DNA of 64,000 bases from Carettochelys insculpta. Taxonomy: Eukaryota; Chordata; Testudines; Carettochelyidae. The notes below the pieces were generated by a model. The model had not been told where the DNA came from. It ran no database searches and worked only from the letters and a program-made list of their open reading frames with translations. Where the stretch lies: assembly GCF_033958435.1 (NCBI RefSeq), contig NC_134137.1:177209501-177273500 (forward strand). The letters are read 5' to 3'. Shown in pieces: positions 35,701 through 47,500 of the stretch. The number at the start of each line of letters is the position of its first letter. Position 1 is the first letter of the stretch. A program made the position numbers and the translations under genes.

Positions 35701-38700
35701 TGACAGAGGCAAGAATAGAATCCAGTTCTCTAGGGCAGAATTCAGCTGCCTTAATCGCGAGACCTTCCTTTCTCTTCCTGCAGTCCAGCCATTATTCACT
35801 AAACGTCTTCTAACTGCCACAGAAATGGCAGTAGTGGTCCTAGGCAACAGCCTCCTTCACTCGGGATCCTGATTCATCTCTAGGGCACAGTCCTTCCTGT
35901 GCAGGGACCTATCAGGGAAAGAAATGCTCCTGTGTGATTTAAAGACTTGTATTGTGCTGCAGGCATTCAAGGGGGCTCCCTTAACTTAGCACAGCAAACT
36001 TGGCTCTTGCATTTCCTAACTTTAGAGGGGCCTGGCTTTGCAACCTTGATAATGTTCTTTTAATACGTGGTTTTTATGTACTTGCAGAATTCTCCTCCTT
36101 TTTTCCACAAAGGGTGGCTTTGCCTAGGTAGCATTCTCTATGACTGTTGTGATTAGTCATGTGACTTTTTTTCCCTGCCATGCATTTTTAGAGAGCCTCG
36201 CTTCCAAAATTTCTCATCAAAGGGCACCTCAACTCAACTAACTGCATCATTACACAGCCGCTAACTGGGGAGTTGGTGGTAGAAAATGCAGAAGCTGCAG
36301 TGAAAAGTATTGAGCTACAATTAGTACGTGTGGAAACATGTGGTAGGTTATTTTTGTGTCAATTAAAATCTGAATATATCACATTGAATCTGAATATTTA
36401 TATTCTAAATTAGACAAGTGTTGTGTGCAAATTAGTAGTAGAAACCATTTGCAAAAGTTGTCGTTATCTAAAGTATCAGTTTAAAGGATATTCAGATGTA
36501 ATTTTTAAAACATAAAAAAGTCAAAGCTCTGAGGGGTAAAAAGGAGAATGTTTGTTTGTTTTTTAGATAATGCCTCCAGTCTTTGAATTGTTTGGTAAGT
36601 TTCTGGTGGAATGAGTGCTGTTTTTTACTTCTCCCTAATACTTGTTTTCTCCAGGTTGTGCTGAAGGTTATGCTAGAGATGCTACAGAGATTCAGAATAT
36701 TCAAATTGCTGATGGGGATGTCTGCAGAAGTTTGTCTATTCCAATATACATGGTATTTCCCAGGCTGTTCACCTGCCCAACATTGGAAACTACAAATTTC
36801 AAAGTTGGTAAGAACCCAGCTATTTTTGAATTATTGGTACAGTCAGAGTCCATGTGAAACAAGCTGCTAGTTTTCAGTTCAGTTTCTAGTGGGCATGGGG
36901 CCACAGTAAAGCTATAACCAATGGCACTAATGAGTGGCTTTACAAGGGAGACCAAGGAAACCTACTTACCAAAAGAGGTGGTGATGTACTTGAGTGGGAA
37001 GTATGTTAACAGAGTACTGTGGGGAAAATCACACAATGCTAGGACTAGGAGGAACTTCAAGAGCTCATCAAGTCTAGTCCCCTGCCCTCACGGCAGGACT
37101 GAGCACTGTCTGTATCAACCCTGTTAGATATTTATCCAACTGATTCTTAAATATCTCCAGTGATGGGGATTCTACAACCATCATAGGCAATTTATTCTGG
37201 TACTTAACCACCCTGCCAGTTAGGTTGACCATTAGGAAAAATTTCCTAAGCCTCCCTTGCTGCAGTGTAGTTTCCAGTCAGCACTACTATTCTCTGTACA
37301 GTACCAATTGTGGCTAAAAAGGACTCGGACTTCAGGTCTTGTCAGTCCATTAACTTCATTGAATACTAAATACGCCAAGCAATTTGTCTCATTAAAAAAA
37401 ATCTCTGTTATCATTCCTTGGCTATGTCTACACTAGGACACAACGTCGAAGTAGCCTATTTCGAAGTAAGAACTTCGAAATAGGCTACTTCAACGATTAT
37501 CGTCTACATGTTCTCCAGGGCTGGCAAACGTCGACGTTCAACGTTGAAGTAGCGCCGGGGAACATCAGAAAGAGCCTCCCCGGAGGGAAATGCGGAGCGT
37601 CCACACGCACAAACCCCCTATTTCGAAATAAGGGGCCAGGAAGGCCCACGAACGGGGTTACACAGCACACTAGCCCTTCCGGGGCAGCTGCAAGCCGCTC
37701 CCTGAAAGGGCGCCTCCCAGACACACTCGGCCTGCACTACACGAGCAGCCCTGCGTTGGTGAGACAAGCCTCGCAGACCTCGAGCCCGCAGACATGGACC
37801 TCCAGCAGCAGCTGGAAGCCCTACAAGCTGTCTCCTGCAGAGCAGGCGCCCTTCTAGGTGCTGCCTGGGCAGCTGCCCAGCAGCTTCTGGAATGGGAGCC
37901 CTCCCCAGGAGCACCAGGAGACTCCCCCGACCATCGGGCCCTCCTTGCCCTCCCCCCGCCGGGTGCCCCGCTGACTCTGGAGCTACCCCTCCAGCACCGA
38001 GTGGTGGGAGCACCTGGTTATGGGGGAATGGAATGATGACCAGTGGCTGTGGAACTTCCGCCTGAGCCGGCAGACCTTTATGGAGCTCTGCCAGTGGTTC
38101 ACCCCCGCACTCAGGCACCAGGACACCTGCATGTGGCTCACCCTCCCTGTTGAGAAGAGGGTCTCAATAGCTGTCTGGAAGCTGGCCACTCCAGACAGCT
38201 ACCGCTCCGTGGGACAGCAGTTTGGAGTGGGAAAGGCTACAGTTGGGGCTGTCCTCATGGAGGTAAGGAGGCCTGGGGCTGAACTCCCTGCTGGGGAGTG
38301 GGGCTTGGGTGAGGGGGGCCTGGGGGGGGGGTCACACTCTGCAAACCCTCACAAGCACCCGTGTTCCCTCCCCACAGCTGGTGCATGCACTCAATGCCTT
38401 GCTGCTGAAGAGGGCCATCCGAGTTGGGGACCTGGACACGGCTGTCGGGGGATTCGCCACCATGGGATTCCCCAACTGCTTCGGAGCCCTTGATGGGACC
38501 CACATCCCTATCCATGCCCCAGATCACAATGGTGGCTGTTATGTCAACAGGAGGGGCTACCACTCTGTGGTCCTGCAGGCCATGGTCGACAGCTGTGGCC
38601 GCTTCCAGGACATCTACGTGGGCTGGCCCGGCTCTACCCATGACGCTCGCGTTTTCCAGAATTTGGGACTATGCTGCCGACTGCAAGCGGGGACCTACAT

Positions 38701-41700
38701 CCCCCCAGAGGGAGATCCCTCTGGGGGATATCACCACCGTACCCCTCCGCCTTGTGGCGGATGCAGCATACCTGCTCCAGCCCTGGCTTATGCAGCCCTA
38801 TAAAGGCCATCTCTCTGACAGCCAGGAGCGCTATAACACCCACCTCAACCATGCCCGACAAGTGGTCGAGCGAGCCTTTGGGTGCCTGAAAGGCCACTGG
38901 CGTTGCCTCCTGGCACGCCTAGATCTGGGCCTCCCAAACATTCCCCCAGGTTGTGGGGGCCTGCTGCACATTCCACAACCTGGTGGAAAGCAAGTGGGAG
39001 GCCTTCGTGCAGGGCTGGGCACAGGAGGCCGCAAAAGCCTACCCCCCAGCCAGCTGCTGCCCCGAGCTGCCAGGCCCACCAGGACGAGGTCTGGGTCAGG
39101 GAGGCCCTAAGGGAGTACTTTGACCAGGGGTCCCAGTGAGCGACCCCCCCCCCCACCCCCCCAGCCATCCCTGCACTCCGCCCGAGCACCCACACGTCAC
39201 CCCCACCAAAAGCACACAGGACACAGGTTTTGGGAAAAATAACTGTCATTATTTACAAGAAAAACAAAAATGTCACCTCTTTTTGGCAAATAAATAAATA
39301 ATAACATTAGCAAAAAGAACAGATTAATGAAAATAACTACGTAGAAGTGGGGGCATCTCTACAAACTATAACGGGGGCGTCAACTATAAATAACTATATA
39401 CAAGGGTGGGGACAACTATTTACAGGGGGGAGATGTGGGCAGGCCACCCATCGGCCCATCATTCTGGGGTGGGGGTGGAAGGACTCGACCCCCACCATGT
39501 CCGGCTGGCTGGTCCCCCTCTCAGGCGGGGTCCCCGGCGAGGCTGGCTGGGGGCCAGGAGCACAGGGAGGTATGGCCGAGGTGGGTCCACGGCCCCAGGT
39601 GTCTTCTGCTCTGAGGAGCTGGTGGGTGGGTCAGCAGGCGGGGCATCAGCAGGCGGGGCGGCGGCGAGGTCAGGACGGAAGACATTGGAGGTGGGGGAGG
39701 CAGACGGGCCACCAGCTCCTCGAGTATTGGCCACCCGGTTAAAGGTGGCCATGAACTCGCGCCAGGCCTCTCGGCACCAGGTGGCCTCCCGCTCTTTGAA
39801 TTGGAGCCTCCACTCCATGAGGTCCGCCTGGCGCCAGAGGGCGGCAGCCACCTCCGCGTCGTAGGCGGCGGTGTCGTCCCGGGGAGTGGACCCGGACTGG
39901 GGCAGGCAGTGTCCCCGACAGCTGGTGCTGCAGTGGTCTGGGAGGGCTGTCAGGGACGACGGATGGTGCGGCTGCAAAAATAGGGGGAAAGGGAGGCCGT
40001 GAGTACCCAGCCTTGACCCGTAGCCCATCCCCCCCCCCCCCCCCCCAAGGGCCTGTGTCCCTGCCCCATCCATCCCCCATTGGTGTGTGCAGTGATCCTC
40101 TGGGTGGCCCCCTCCAGTGGTCCCCCTCCTCCCACTGGGGGTGGGGCACAGCACTGTCCATGGGTGCAGGTGCTGCTGGGCACTGGTGGCTGTGGCACCG
40201 TCCCTGTGCTGTGGATTGCCTGGGCCGTGTCAGGCTGGGGTGTTGTAGGCATGTGGGGGGGCCCCCGATCAAGTGGTGCCCCTGCCCCATGCTCAGGGGG
40301 TCTGTGCCCTGTGGGGTATGCACCTGATGGTGCACTGCCAGGCTCCGGAGATGCCCATGAGGCAGATACTTGGCTGGAGCTGCGGGACGGCATGTCCAGC
40401 ACCAGCTCCCCCTCCTCACTGGACGGCTCCGTGGCTGGGGTGGAGGGTCCTGGCTGTAGGCGTGGGGGGGCGGGGCTGACCTCCGTTCCTGACCCTGTCT
40501 CCAAGGCCGGCTGAGGCTCATTGGCCATGGTGTCAAGGGTGGCTGGGTGGGAGGAGGTGCCACTGGGGCCCAGGATAGCCCTGAGCTCCTGGTAATAGGG
40601 CCAAGCAGCAGGGGCAGCCCCAGACCAGCTGGCGGAGTCCCGGGCCTGGGCGTAACCCTGCCACAACTCCTTGACCTTGCTCCTGACATGGTCAGGAGTG
40701 TGGGCAGGGTGACCCCAGGCAGCCAGGCCCTCGGCCAGCCGGGCAAATGTTCCGCCGCTTGCTCCCCATGACATGCAGCAGCTCCTCCTCCCCCCCCAAG
40801 AGCCCCAGCTCAGGGTCTGTCCAGGAGGGGCCCCGCTTCCTACCCCACCAGCTGGAGGCCTGGGATGGCCTGGAGGGGGAGCTCTGGGGGCACTCGTGAG
40901 GCTGGCTGGCTGCCATGATGTCCCTCTGGCAGTGCAGGGACACCATGTGGCAGGGCTGCTGCGTGCATGCTGCCAGCTTCCTGCTACGGGGTTTCTGGGT
41001 TCCTGCGGCTTTAAGAGCCGCTGAGTGCAGAGACCATAGAGCCCCTCAGGGGCTGGTCAGAGTGTCTCAACCCCTCAGCTGATTGCCGCCATGGAGGACT
41101 CCGCTATTTCGAAGTAGTAGGACATGGATTGCCTACACACACCCTACTTCGATGTTCAACGTCGAAGTAGGGCGCTATTCCCATCTTCTGATGGGAATAG
41201 CGATTTTGACGTCTCACCGCTTAACGTCGATTTCAACGTTGAAATAGCACCCAGCGCTTGTAGACGTGACGGGTGCTATTTTGACGTTGTGCCGGCTACT
41301 TTGAAGTAGCCAGCTAGTGTAGATATAGCCCTTGAGTTATAACTGATTCCATTCAGAATTAAGTTCTAGTCTAGTGTATCCTATCTTCTGATACTTGGTG
41401 GTTTTGTAATTGATATTAACTAGTTCTGGCCAGGAACATTGTCTGGGAGAAGCAGTTTTTTTAAAGGCAAAGATCTGTTTGTGGTAGGGAGTAAATATGC
41501 TTAACAGCTCAAAAGCAGCAGGAAATTCTGAGAGCTAAAATACTGAAAAGTGTGCTTTCCTTCCATTGTCACTGGCACATGCACCACTTTCTGAGTCACT
41601 CAGATCTGGAAGGTGGAGGTTGTTTGTTTGTGATTCCACTTTATTGACTCACAGCCAGACCATATCCAAATTCAACTACTTTTTTCCATAGCGTTGCCAA

Positions 41701-42535
41701 GAATCGGTTTCTTCATCGGTGTACACCACAAAAACTCTTACCCTCTGTACTTGTCTCCTTTCCTGAGTATTATATTCGCCTCCCTCTTTCCTGAGAATCG
41801 CATCACATTTCCACTTGAAGACATTCAAAATGTTGTTGCTAAAATCATCTTCCTAATCTATGGTTCTAACTAGGTTTCCTTCTTTTGACTTATCCCCTAC
41901 CTCGCTCCTCCTTTCCCACTACATCAAGCTTCTTGTGCTTGCATATAGGGCCCTTTACAATGTAGCTCCTACCTGCTTACCTACTTCAGTATTTTAGTAG
42001 CATCTCTGCTGGTCCTCTAACTTTAACCACCCATTTTTGTGATTCTCCTACCATTGCTTTTGCTCTTATGTGTGCGGTGACTTCCTCCAAACAAATAGGT
42101 AAAACCACTACTCAACTCCTTCACATTACTCCTCAGGATCTACCTCTTACTGTGATGCCAACAGTAAATTACTAGCTGCTAATGGCTATGCAAGTGCTTC
42201 CTGCTAATGCAATTAGTCAGCTCTTTCAAGGAGTTACCAGCTTGCTCAAAAATAGGATAGAGAAATTGGTCATTTTATAATGCCCTGCTTTCTACAGTGT
42301 TAAATCATCTAGCAACAGATAATTCCAGAGCAATAGAAGCAGCTTGAAAGCTTTATCGAAGGTGGAAGTGGCTGATAAGAGCAGGGACCACTGAATTAGC
42401 ATTGTTTCTACTGTACAATTCCAATTAATGCCACAGCTCTTTTCCTCCCTAGAGTTTGAAGTTAATGTTGTTGTTCTCCTGCATGATGATCACCTCATCA
42501 CAGAGAATTTCCCACTGAAGCTCTGCAGGGTTTGA
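14686..42535 (+). CDS. VPS26C: VPS26C (DSCR3), Retriever complex subunit, 8 coding exons
   Basis: VPS26C is the arrestin-fold subunit of Retriever (VPS26C-VPS35L-VPS29), which with the CCC complex and SNX17 recycles cargo such as integrins from endosomes to the plasma membrane. Coding exons are 14,686-14,742; 22,169-22,312; 24,739-24,888; 30,822-30,902; 35,114-35,188; 36,192-36,342; 36,655-36,807; 42,453-42,535. All use AG/GT borders and phases match, summing to 894 nt, i.e. 297 residues plus stop, the usual family length. The protein starts MGTALDIKIKRANKVY and ends NFPLKLCRV. The N-terminal arrestin lobe spans about residues 1-150, the C-terminal lobe about 155-297. It is near-identical to mammalian orthologs, and the frame is intact, so it is functional. 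The start is the only ATG in frame upstream of the first donor within a CpG island. DYRK1A would be expected beyond the left edge by synteny. Confidence 0.98.
15133..15306. mobile_element. Penelope-derived foldback (inverted ends only)
   Basis: AAACAAACCAGCAGCCCTGT, then the tail module to CAGACCCGC, is followed at once by the inverse module (TACAAAAGTCCATTGCCTAA, TTAGTCTTTAAAGTGCTAC, GGACTGCTGGTTTGTTG). The two arms are about 80 bp with almost no spacer: the terminal repeats of the 7.4-kb Penelope element without its body. It lies in VPS26C intron 1, about 390 bp past exon 1. Confidence 0.8.
15955..16790 (+). mobile_element. CR1 LINE 3' end
   Basis: The sequence follows the CR1 ORF2 C-terminus and 3' region: GTGGATGCATTGGAGAGGAT, ATGAGGCTAAGGGATTTGGG, GCAGAAAAGAAGAGGTGAGA, and beyond the nested SINE GGTGGATTCTCCATCCTTAG. 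The order matches the + strand. A poly-G run (15,967-15,978) marks the degraded 5' side. A SINE interrupts it at about 16,455-16,655. Confidence 0.8.
16455..16655 (-). mobile_element. tRNA-derived SINE nested in CR1
   Basis: On the - strand it starts GAGGGATAGCTCAGTGGTTT, containing a pol III A box (TAGCTCAGTGG), followed about 35 nt later by the B-box-like GAGCTCAATCC. The 3' part carries a CR1-like CCTGAGGTTCCTTCCAGCTC segment. This fits the turtle tRNA-derived SINEs that share 3' ends with CR1. It interrupts CR1 sequence that continues on both sides. Confidence 0.75.
16795..22168. other. VPS26C intron 1, AT-rich with one Penelope foldback
   Basis: Apart from the foldback element at 18,190-18,720, I see AT-rich intron sequence with poly-T runs (19,171-19,190; 20,128-20,166) and a short GC patch (17,930-18,050). 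No exon with splice signals and conserved protein is found. Confidence 0.6.
18190..18720. mobile_element. Penelope-derived foldback, ~250-bp arms
   Basis: The segment from CTATATACTATCAAAATG through the tail module, AGCAAATCAGAG, GGGGCAGAAGGAGGGGGAGT and CAAGAATTAGATAAAGC is repeated in inverse after a short centre near 18,478-18,488, ending GCTACTTGGCTGC. The left arm matches the 7388-7620 end of the coding Penelope copy, including sequence beyond its terminal tail. The body (RT, GIY-YIG) is absent. It sits in VPS26C intron 1. Confidence 0.85.
22169..22312 (+). CDS. VPS26C: VPS26C coding exon 2 (residues 20-67)
   Basis: Acceptor ATTAG|GAA, donor AAG|GTAAGA, phase 0 at both ends. Encodes EVLSGVVVITSKDAVQ through VFEAFYNSVK, the core strands of the N-terminal arrestin lobe. 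Confidence 0.97.
23015..23422. mobile_element. PIF/Harbinger MITE with TGA target duplication
   Basis: A 408-bp palindrome with ends GGCCGTGTCTACACTAGCCC and GGGCTAGTGTAGAGGTAGCC. TGA flanks both sides (23,012-23,014 and 23,423-23,425). The interior resembles the MITE at 2230-2551, including the TTATTCCTTTCTGC centre. In intron 2. Confidence 0.85.
23650..24029. mobile_element. PIF/Harbinger MITE, second type
   Basis: The left end GGCTGTGTCTTCACTTGCCC and right end GGGCAAGTGTAGACACAGC are inverted repeats; ATA precedes the left end, and the right flank is slightly mutated. The interior is palindromic (GAAGTGCTGCGGTGAATATG and its inverse), with a CTTCGAAGTGCC core. In intron 2, 227 bp after the previous MITE. 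Confidence 0.8.
24739..24888 (+). CDS. VPS26C: VPS26C coding exon 3 (residues 68-117)
   Basis: Acceptor TTTACAG|CCT, donor CAG|GTGAGA, phase 0 at both ends. Encodes PIQVINSTIEMVKPGKLPSG through ETYHGVFVNIQ, highly conserved in the family. Confidence 0.98.
24889..26744. other. VPS26C intron 3, 5' part
   Basis: AT-rich intron with poly-T/A runs at 25,350 and 25,660. 25,945-26,180 (GGCAGGTTTACACGACAGCA...) looks like half of a degraded MITE. No further exon. Confidence 0.45.
26745..26985. mobile_element. Penelope-type foldback, second subfamily
   Basis: AACCAGGAGTCTTTTGGCAC, AAGACTACTGGATTTATTTG, GCATAAGCTTTCATGTGTAA is followed after about 50 bp by its inverse (ACAAAAGCTTTATGACCAAA, AGTCTGTAAGGTGCCATGGG). 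This is the same inverted-ends arrangement as the other foldbacks, with the sequence of the GTGGCAC subfamily seen at 13.7 kb. Confidence 0.65.
28049..28497. mobile_element. Tc1/mariner (Tigger/pogo-like) MITE with TA duplication
   Basis: Ends CAGTAATCCCTCAAA and CTTGAGGGACTACTG are inverted repeats of about 15 bp, flanked by TA at 28,047-28,048 and 28,498-28,499. The interior is C-rich and non-coding. In VPS26C intron 3. Confidence 0.8.
28498..30362. other. VPS26C intron 3, 3' part
   Basis: AT-rich sequence with homopolymer runs (29,387-29,420; 29,686-29,700). No repeat family or exon recognised. Confidence 0.5.
30363..30758. mobile_element. Harbinger-ended MITE 63 bp before exon 4
   Basis: The left end GGCTATGTCTATACTATAG and right end CTGGTGTAGACGTAGCC are imperfect inverted repeats. 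The interior repeats GTTGACAAAAC / GTCGACGG motifs and differs from the TTCGAA-type MITEs. It ends 63 bp upstream of VPS26C exon 4, so it borders the branch-point region. Confidence 0.75.
30822..30902 (+). CDS. VPS26C: VPS26C coding exon 4 (residues 118-144)
   Basis: Acceptor TTCCCACAG|TAC, donor GCA|GTAAGT, phase 0. Encodes YTLRCDMRRSLLAKDL through CEFIVHSA. Confidence 0.98.
30903..32568. other. VPS26C intron 4, 5' part
   Basis: Contains an A-run (31,010-31,032), a CT-rich stretch (31,245-31,270), and a C-rich block (31,850-32,200) resembling interiors of turtle hAT elements. No ends or exon are identifiable. Confidence 0.4.
32569..32942. mobile_element. PIF/Harbinger MITE, right end lost
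   Basis: The left end GGCTGTGTCTACACTAGCAC and the interior (AAGATTACTAATGAGGC, CCTTATTCCTATCTGCTGAT) match the MITEs at 2230 and 23,015. The palindrome is broken near 32,942, where the outer right arm is absent. Confidence 0.75.
33092..33548. mobile_element. PIF/Harbinger MITE with AGA target duplication
   Basis: A 457-bp palindrome. Ends GGCCGTTTCTACACAGGCCA and TGGCCTGTGTAGAAACGGCC are perfect inverses. AGA flanks at 33,089-33,091 and 33,549-33,551. The centre carries long GAAGAAGGGGCC / GGCCCCTTCTTC arms, so the whole element could fold into one hairpin. It is the best-preserved MITE in the window. Confidence 0.9.
33549..35113. other. VPS26C intron 4, 3' part
   Basis: AT-rich intron sequence with a poly-A patch (34,705-34,730). 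No gene, element border or conserved coding block is seen. Confidence 0.5.
35114..35188 (+). CDS. VPS26C: VPS26C coding exon 5 (residues 145-169)
   Basis: Acceptor CTGCAG|CCT, donor GAG|GTAAAC, phase 0. Encodes PQKGKLVPSPVDFTITPETL, then QNVKE, the hinge between the arrestin lobes. Confidence 0.97.
35636..35698. repeat. (TA)31 microsatellite in VPS26C intron 5
   Basis: About 63 bp of uninterrupted TA dinucleotides, 450 bp after exon 5. Confidence 0.97.
36192..36342 (+). CDS. VPS26C: VPS26C coding exon 6 (residues 170-220)
   Basis: Acceptor TTTTTAG|AGA, donor TGTG|GTAGGT; it leaves one base of a split Gly codon. Encodes RASLPKFLIKGHLNSTNCII through LQLVRVETC in the C-terminal lobe. Confidence 0.97.
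36655..36807 (+). CDS. VPS26C: VPS26C coding exon 7 (residues 220-271)
   Basis: Acceptor TCTCCAG|GTT, donor GTTG|GTAAGA. It completes Gly220 and leaves one base. Encodes CAEGYARDATEIQNIQIADG through PTLETTNFKV. Confidence 0.98.
37018..37400 (-). mobile_element. CR1 LINE 3' tail
   Basis: AGGACTAGGAGGAACTTCAA, TCTAGTCCCCTGCCCTCACG, CCAGTGATGGGGATTCTACA and CTAAGCCTCCCTTGCTGCAG follow the reverse complement of the CR1 3' region common in turtles and birds. It ends about 20 bp before the Harbinger element. Confidence 0.75.
37794..39139 (+). pseudogene. Harbinger (HARBI1-like) DDE transposase, frame-broken
   Basis: The N-terminal part starts MDLQQQLEALQAVSC (37,794), shifts frame near 38,020, and continues with WLWNFRLSRQTFMELCQWF and an HTH-like YRSVGQQFGVGKATVGAV. 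Exon 1 ends with a GTAAGG donor (38,263). Exon 2 starts after CCCACAG (38,378) and carries catalytic Asp in FGALDGTHIPI, GYHSVVLQAMVD and GSTHDARVF. It shifts frame near 38,700, then has Asp in RLVADAAYLL and Glu in ARQVVERAFGCLKG, and shifts again near 38,945 before CTFHNLVES. All three DDE residues remain, but at least three frameshifts break the gene. Confidence 0.9.
39459..40916 (-). pseudogene. Harbinger Myb/SANT-like DNA-binding protein, frame-broken
   Basis: From an ATG at 40,916 it encodes MAASQPHECPQSSP, then RKRGPSWTDPELGLLGGEEE, the first helix of a Myb/SANT domain. After a frame change near 40,770 it continues GTFARLAEGLAAWGHPA and RSKVKELWQGYAQARDSASW, then a Pro/Gly-rich low-complexity linker. 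The C-terminal block (about 39,960-39,459) includes EVAAALWRQADLMEWRLQFK and REAWREFMATFNRVA, a helical oligomerisation-type region. The partner protein of Harbinger transposase binds the element's ends and carries the transposase to the nucleus. An intron near 39,975-40,020 is plausible. Confidence 0.8.
42453..42535 (+). CDS. VPS26C: VPS26C coding exon 8 (residues 271-297, stop)
   Basis: Acceptor TCCCTAG|AGT. It completes Glu271 and encodes FEVNVVVLLHDDHLITENFP, then LKLCRV and TGA at 42,533-42,535. Residue usage matches the family C terminus. Confidence 0.98.
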
Positions 42536-43220
42536 ATATCCAGGGGAGAATCACTGGAGGCCCAAGGAAATTCTCAACTGGTGCGTGGAAATTCAGTTCC
42601 AGCTTCATTTTAATTGAAGGACTAAAATGCTCGCTCATCCCTCTACTGACTTCTATTTTGGAAGGGAATGCAGTTTTCTGTAACTCTTACCAAAAGCACT
42701 TTGTCTTCTGATATTATTAGTGAATGCACTTTTCTGCTGAGACTCCTGCGAAGCTTCTCTTTTGAAGTCAACAGCTGGGCCTCCCTTTCTCTCATTTTTA
42801 AGAACCCTTAAGGGATGTTTTTGCACTTTCCTGTCATCATGTGAACATCTCACTGTTAAGTTTCTGCGATGAATTTAACACTTGTGCAAACTCTTCAGAT
42901 AGAAGGCTTCTTAAAAAGGAAACATGTAAACAACTCACAGGCCCTGCTAGGTATTGATTCTTGAAAGAAAGTTTGAGATTTGATGCTTCCTAAGACGCCG
43001 CCTCATATGGAAGCTGGGAAACCAAATGTTTGGAAAATGTTCTCAGACTGTTGTTGAAAGGTGCTACTGATTTGCAACACACAGTATTATAGGATCAGCA
43101 TCATGCATGGATTTTGAAGTGAAAGGGAACTTGGAATGTATGTTTGGTTTAGATTGGAAAGTGAATCCGTTGATCATGGCTTTGTATTTTAACAAAAAAT
43201 AAATACAGCTAAAACTCTCA
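42536..43220 (+). other. VPS26C: VPS26C 3'UTR (predicted)
   Basis: Non-coding sequence from the stop to the first good AATAAA (43,198-43,203), preceded by a GT/T-rich stretch. Cleavage would fall near 43,215-43,230. The exact end is inferred. Confidence 0.6.
43198..43203 (+). terminator. VPS26C: VPS26C poly(A) signal AATAAA
   Basis: A canonical AATAAA hexamer 663 nt after the stop codon, the first clear one downstream of exon 8. Confidence 0.65.
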
Positions 43221-43778
43221 AATTAGCTTGGTCACTTACTTGCATAAGTTCTGCAGTGAGGCTGAGCTGTCAAAACAGTTTCTAGATTACAGTACTGCCA
43301 GAATGTCTGCTCTTGATTAGACATTCCCTGTTAATTTCTCTTCCCACTACTACTGAGTTGTTTTCCTACAATAGAATTGTAGTGTGAAAATATGGTCCTT
43401 TTGGTTTTGTTGCAACAAGAGCATCAGATTAAAGCTGCTTTCAGAATGCTTGGCTGCTGTATGGCAGACTAGCTGCTTCCTGTCCTGACTTTACTGCCAG
43501 GTAGAATACTTCAGTAAAGACTGCATAAAAATTTGTTAACCTTTTGTCTGCAGTTCGGTATTATTTGGATAATAAGCTCTTTCCCCTTTCATTAGAAGTT
43601 TAGTTGACATTTGTTGAATATGTCACGGCAACTGTTCTAGGGATTTGGGCATAGGGGTGATGTGCCAGGCAGAAATGATTAACTTTTCACAGATAAAAGC
43701 CCTACATTTATTTATTTTATTTTATTTTTAAGTTAGCACATCTTTACTGGGGAGACATCATTCAGCTAGCACAGACTC

Positions 43779-46390
<2,612 letters not shown>

Positions 46391-46395
46391 AGATT

Positions 46396-46995
46396 TTGAA
46401 AAAGAATTATGTTTTTAATCAAAGAATCTTTAAAAAGAACCTCATCATGGGCCAGCAATGCCCCTCTGCTATGTGTGTTGGACAGACTGGACAATCACTT
46501 CACCAAAGAATGAATGGACACAAATCAGACATTAGTAATCTGAATATACATAAACCTGTCAGAGCGCCTGTGGTGTAGGCCATAGTATTAAAGACCTGAG
46601 AATCTGCATCCTACAACAGAGACTTTGACACCATTTTACAGAGGGAGACATCTGAACTGGAGTTTATTCTCAAATTCGATGCTTTGCAACTTGGTCTAAA
46701 TAGAGATAGCAATTACCTCACACATTACAAAGGCAGGTGCCCCATCTTTGATATTTGTAGTGAACTCAGGCATGTCAATTAACAGACACTTGAAGTAATT
46801 TCCTCCCTACCCTTCGCCTCCCTCAGCTGATCTGTCAGTTTTCTTTTCTTTTTTGTTTTCTATCTGTTATATATAAATTGTGCCAGTTCATTTTCAGCAC
46901 TAATTCCAGATCTGAAGAAGGGGGTCTGTCTGACAAAAGCTCATCACCTAATAAATTATTTTGTTAGTCTTTAAAATGCTTCATGACTCAATTTT
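46396..46995 (+). mobile_element. Penelope-like element 3' part with GIY-YIG domain
   Basis: 46,441-46,580 encodes MGQQCPSAMCVGQTGQSLHQ, then RMNGHKSDISNLNIHKPV, the GIY-YIG nuclease fold, with a stop soon after. 46,620-46,780 continues in other frames with decayed matches to the 3' end of the ORF (ELEFILKFDAL-like). The element closes with the tail module GAAGAAGGGGGTCTGTCTGA and TTAGTCTTTAAAATGCT (46,915-46,983). It has the opposite orientation to the 7.4-kb copy. Confidence 0.85.
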
Positions 46996-47239
46996 TTTGT
47001 TAGAAACATTTGCCGCCAGCAGGGTAGATGCATGAAAATCTATGATTAAAATTGCGTAGTTTTAAATCATGATTTCAATTTAAAGAAAATTTAACTAATT
47101 TTTAATCTTTTGTATTTGTATTTTTCCTAAAGAGAGCTGGAATGCCATTGGCAACCCTTATAACATGTTGATTTACCTTTACACCAGATTTGATTATTTT
47201 CTAATCAGGAGGATATGGTATCTAATACCCATTTATTTT

Positions 47240-47500
47240 AACAAAAGCAGTCAAGTAGCACTTTAAAGACTAACAAAATAATTTATTGGGTGAGCTTTCG
47301 TGGGACAGACCCCCTTCTTCAGACCATGGACAGACCCCCTTCTTCAGACCATAGCCAGACCAGAACAGACTCAACATGGCTATGGTCTGAAGAAGGGGGT
47401 CTGCCCCACAAAAGCTCACCCAGTAAATTATTTTGTTAGTCTTTAAAGTGCTACTTTACTGCTTTTTTGTTTTGATAGTATATAGACTAGCCCAGCTTTC
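47240..47500. mobile_element. Penelope-derived foldback
   Basis: AAAGCAGTCAAGTAGCACTT through GACCCCCTTCTTCAGACCAT is followed by the inverse module ending AGTGCTACTTTACTGC and TAGTATATAGACTAGCC. The central CAGACCCCCTTCTTCAGACC motif is duplicated in tandem. No body between the arms. Confidence 0.85.

Larger units (their letters stand above)
37420..41330. mobile_element. Full-length two-gene PIF/Harbinger element in VPS26C intron 7
   Basis: A 3911-bp element. The left end GGCTATGTCTACACTAG and right end CTAGTGTAGATATAGCC are inverted repeats, followed inside by TTCGAAGTAGCC-type palindromes. The trinucleotide CTT flanks both ends (37,417-37,419 and 41,331-41,333). It carries a transposase on + (37,794-39,139) and a Myb/SANT-like gene on - (40,916-39,459) that converge, the superfamily's standard design. 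Both genes have frameshifts, so the copy is structurally complete but inactive. The MITEs elsewhere in the window share its ends. Confidence 0.92.

Noticed and set aside
35519..35872. 117-residue frame with an Ile-Tyr run
   Set aside because: Spans the (TA)31 repeat in VPS26C intron 5, with no splice or family support.
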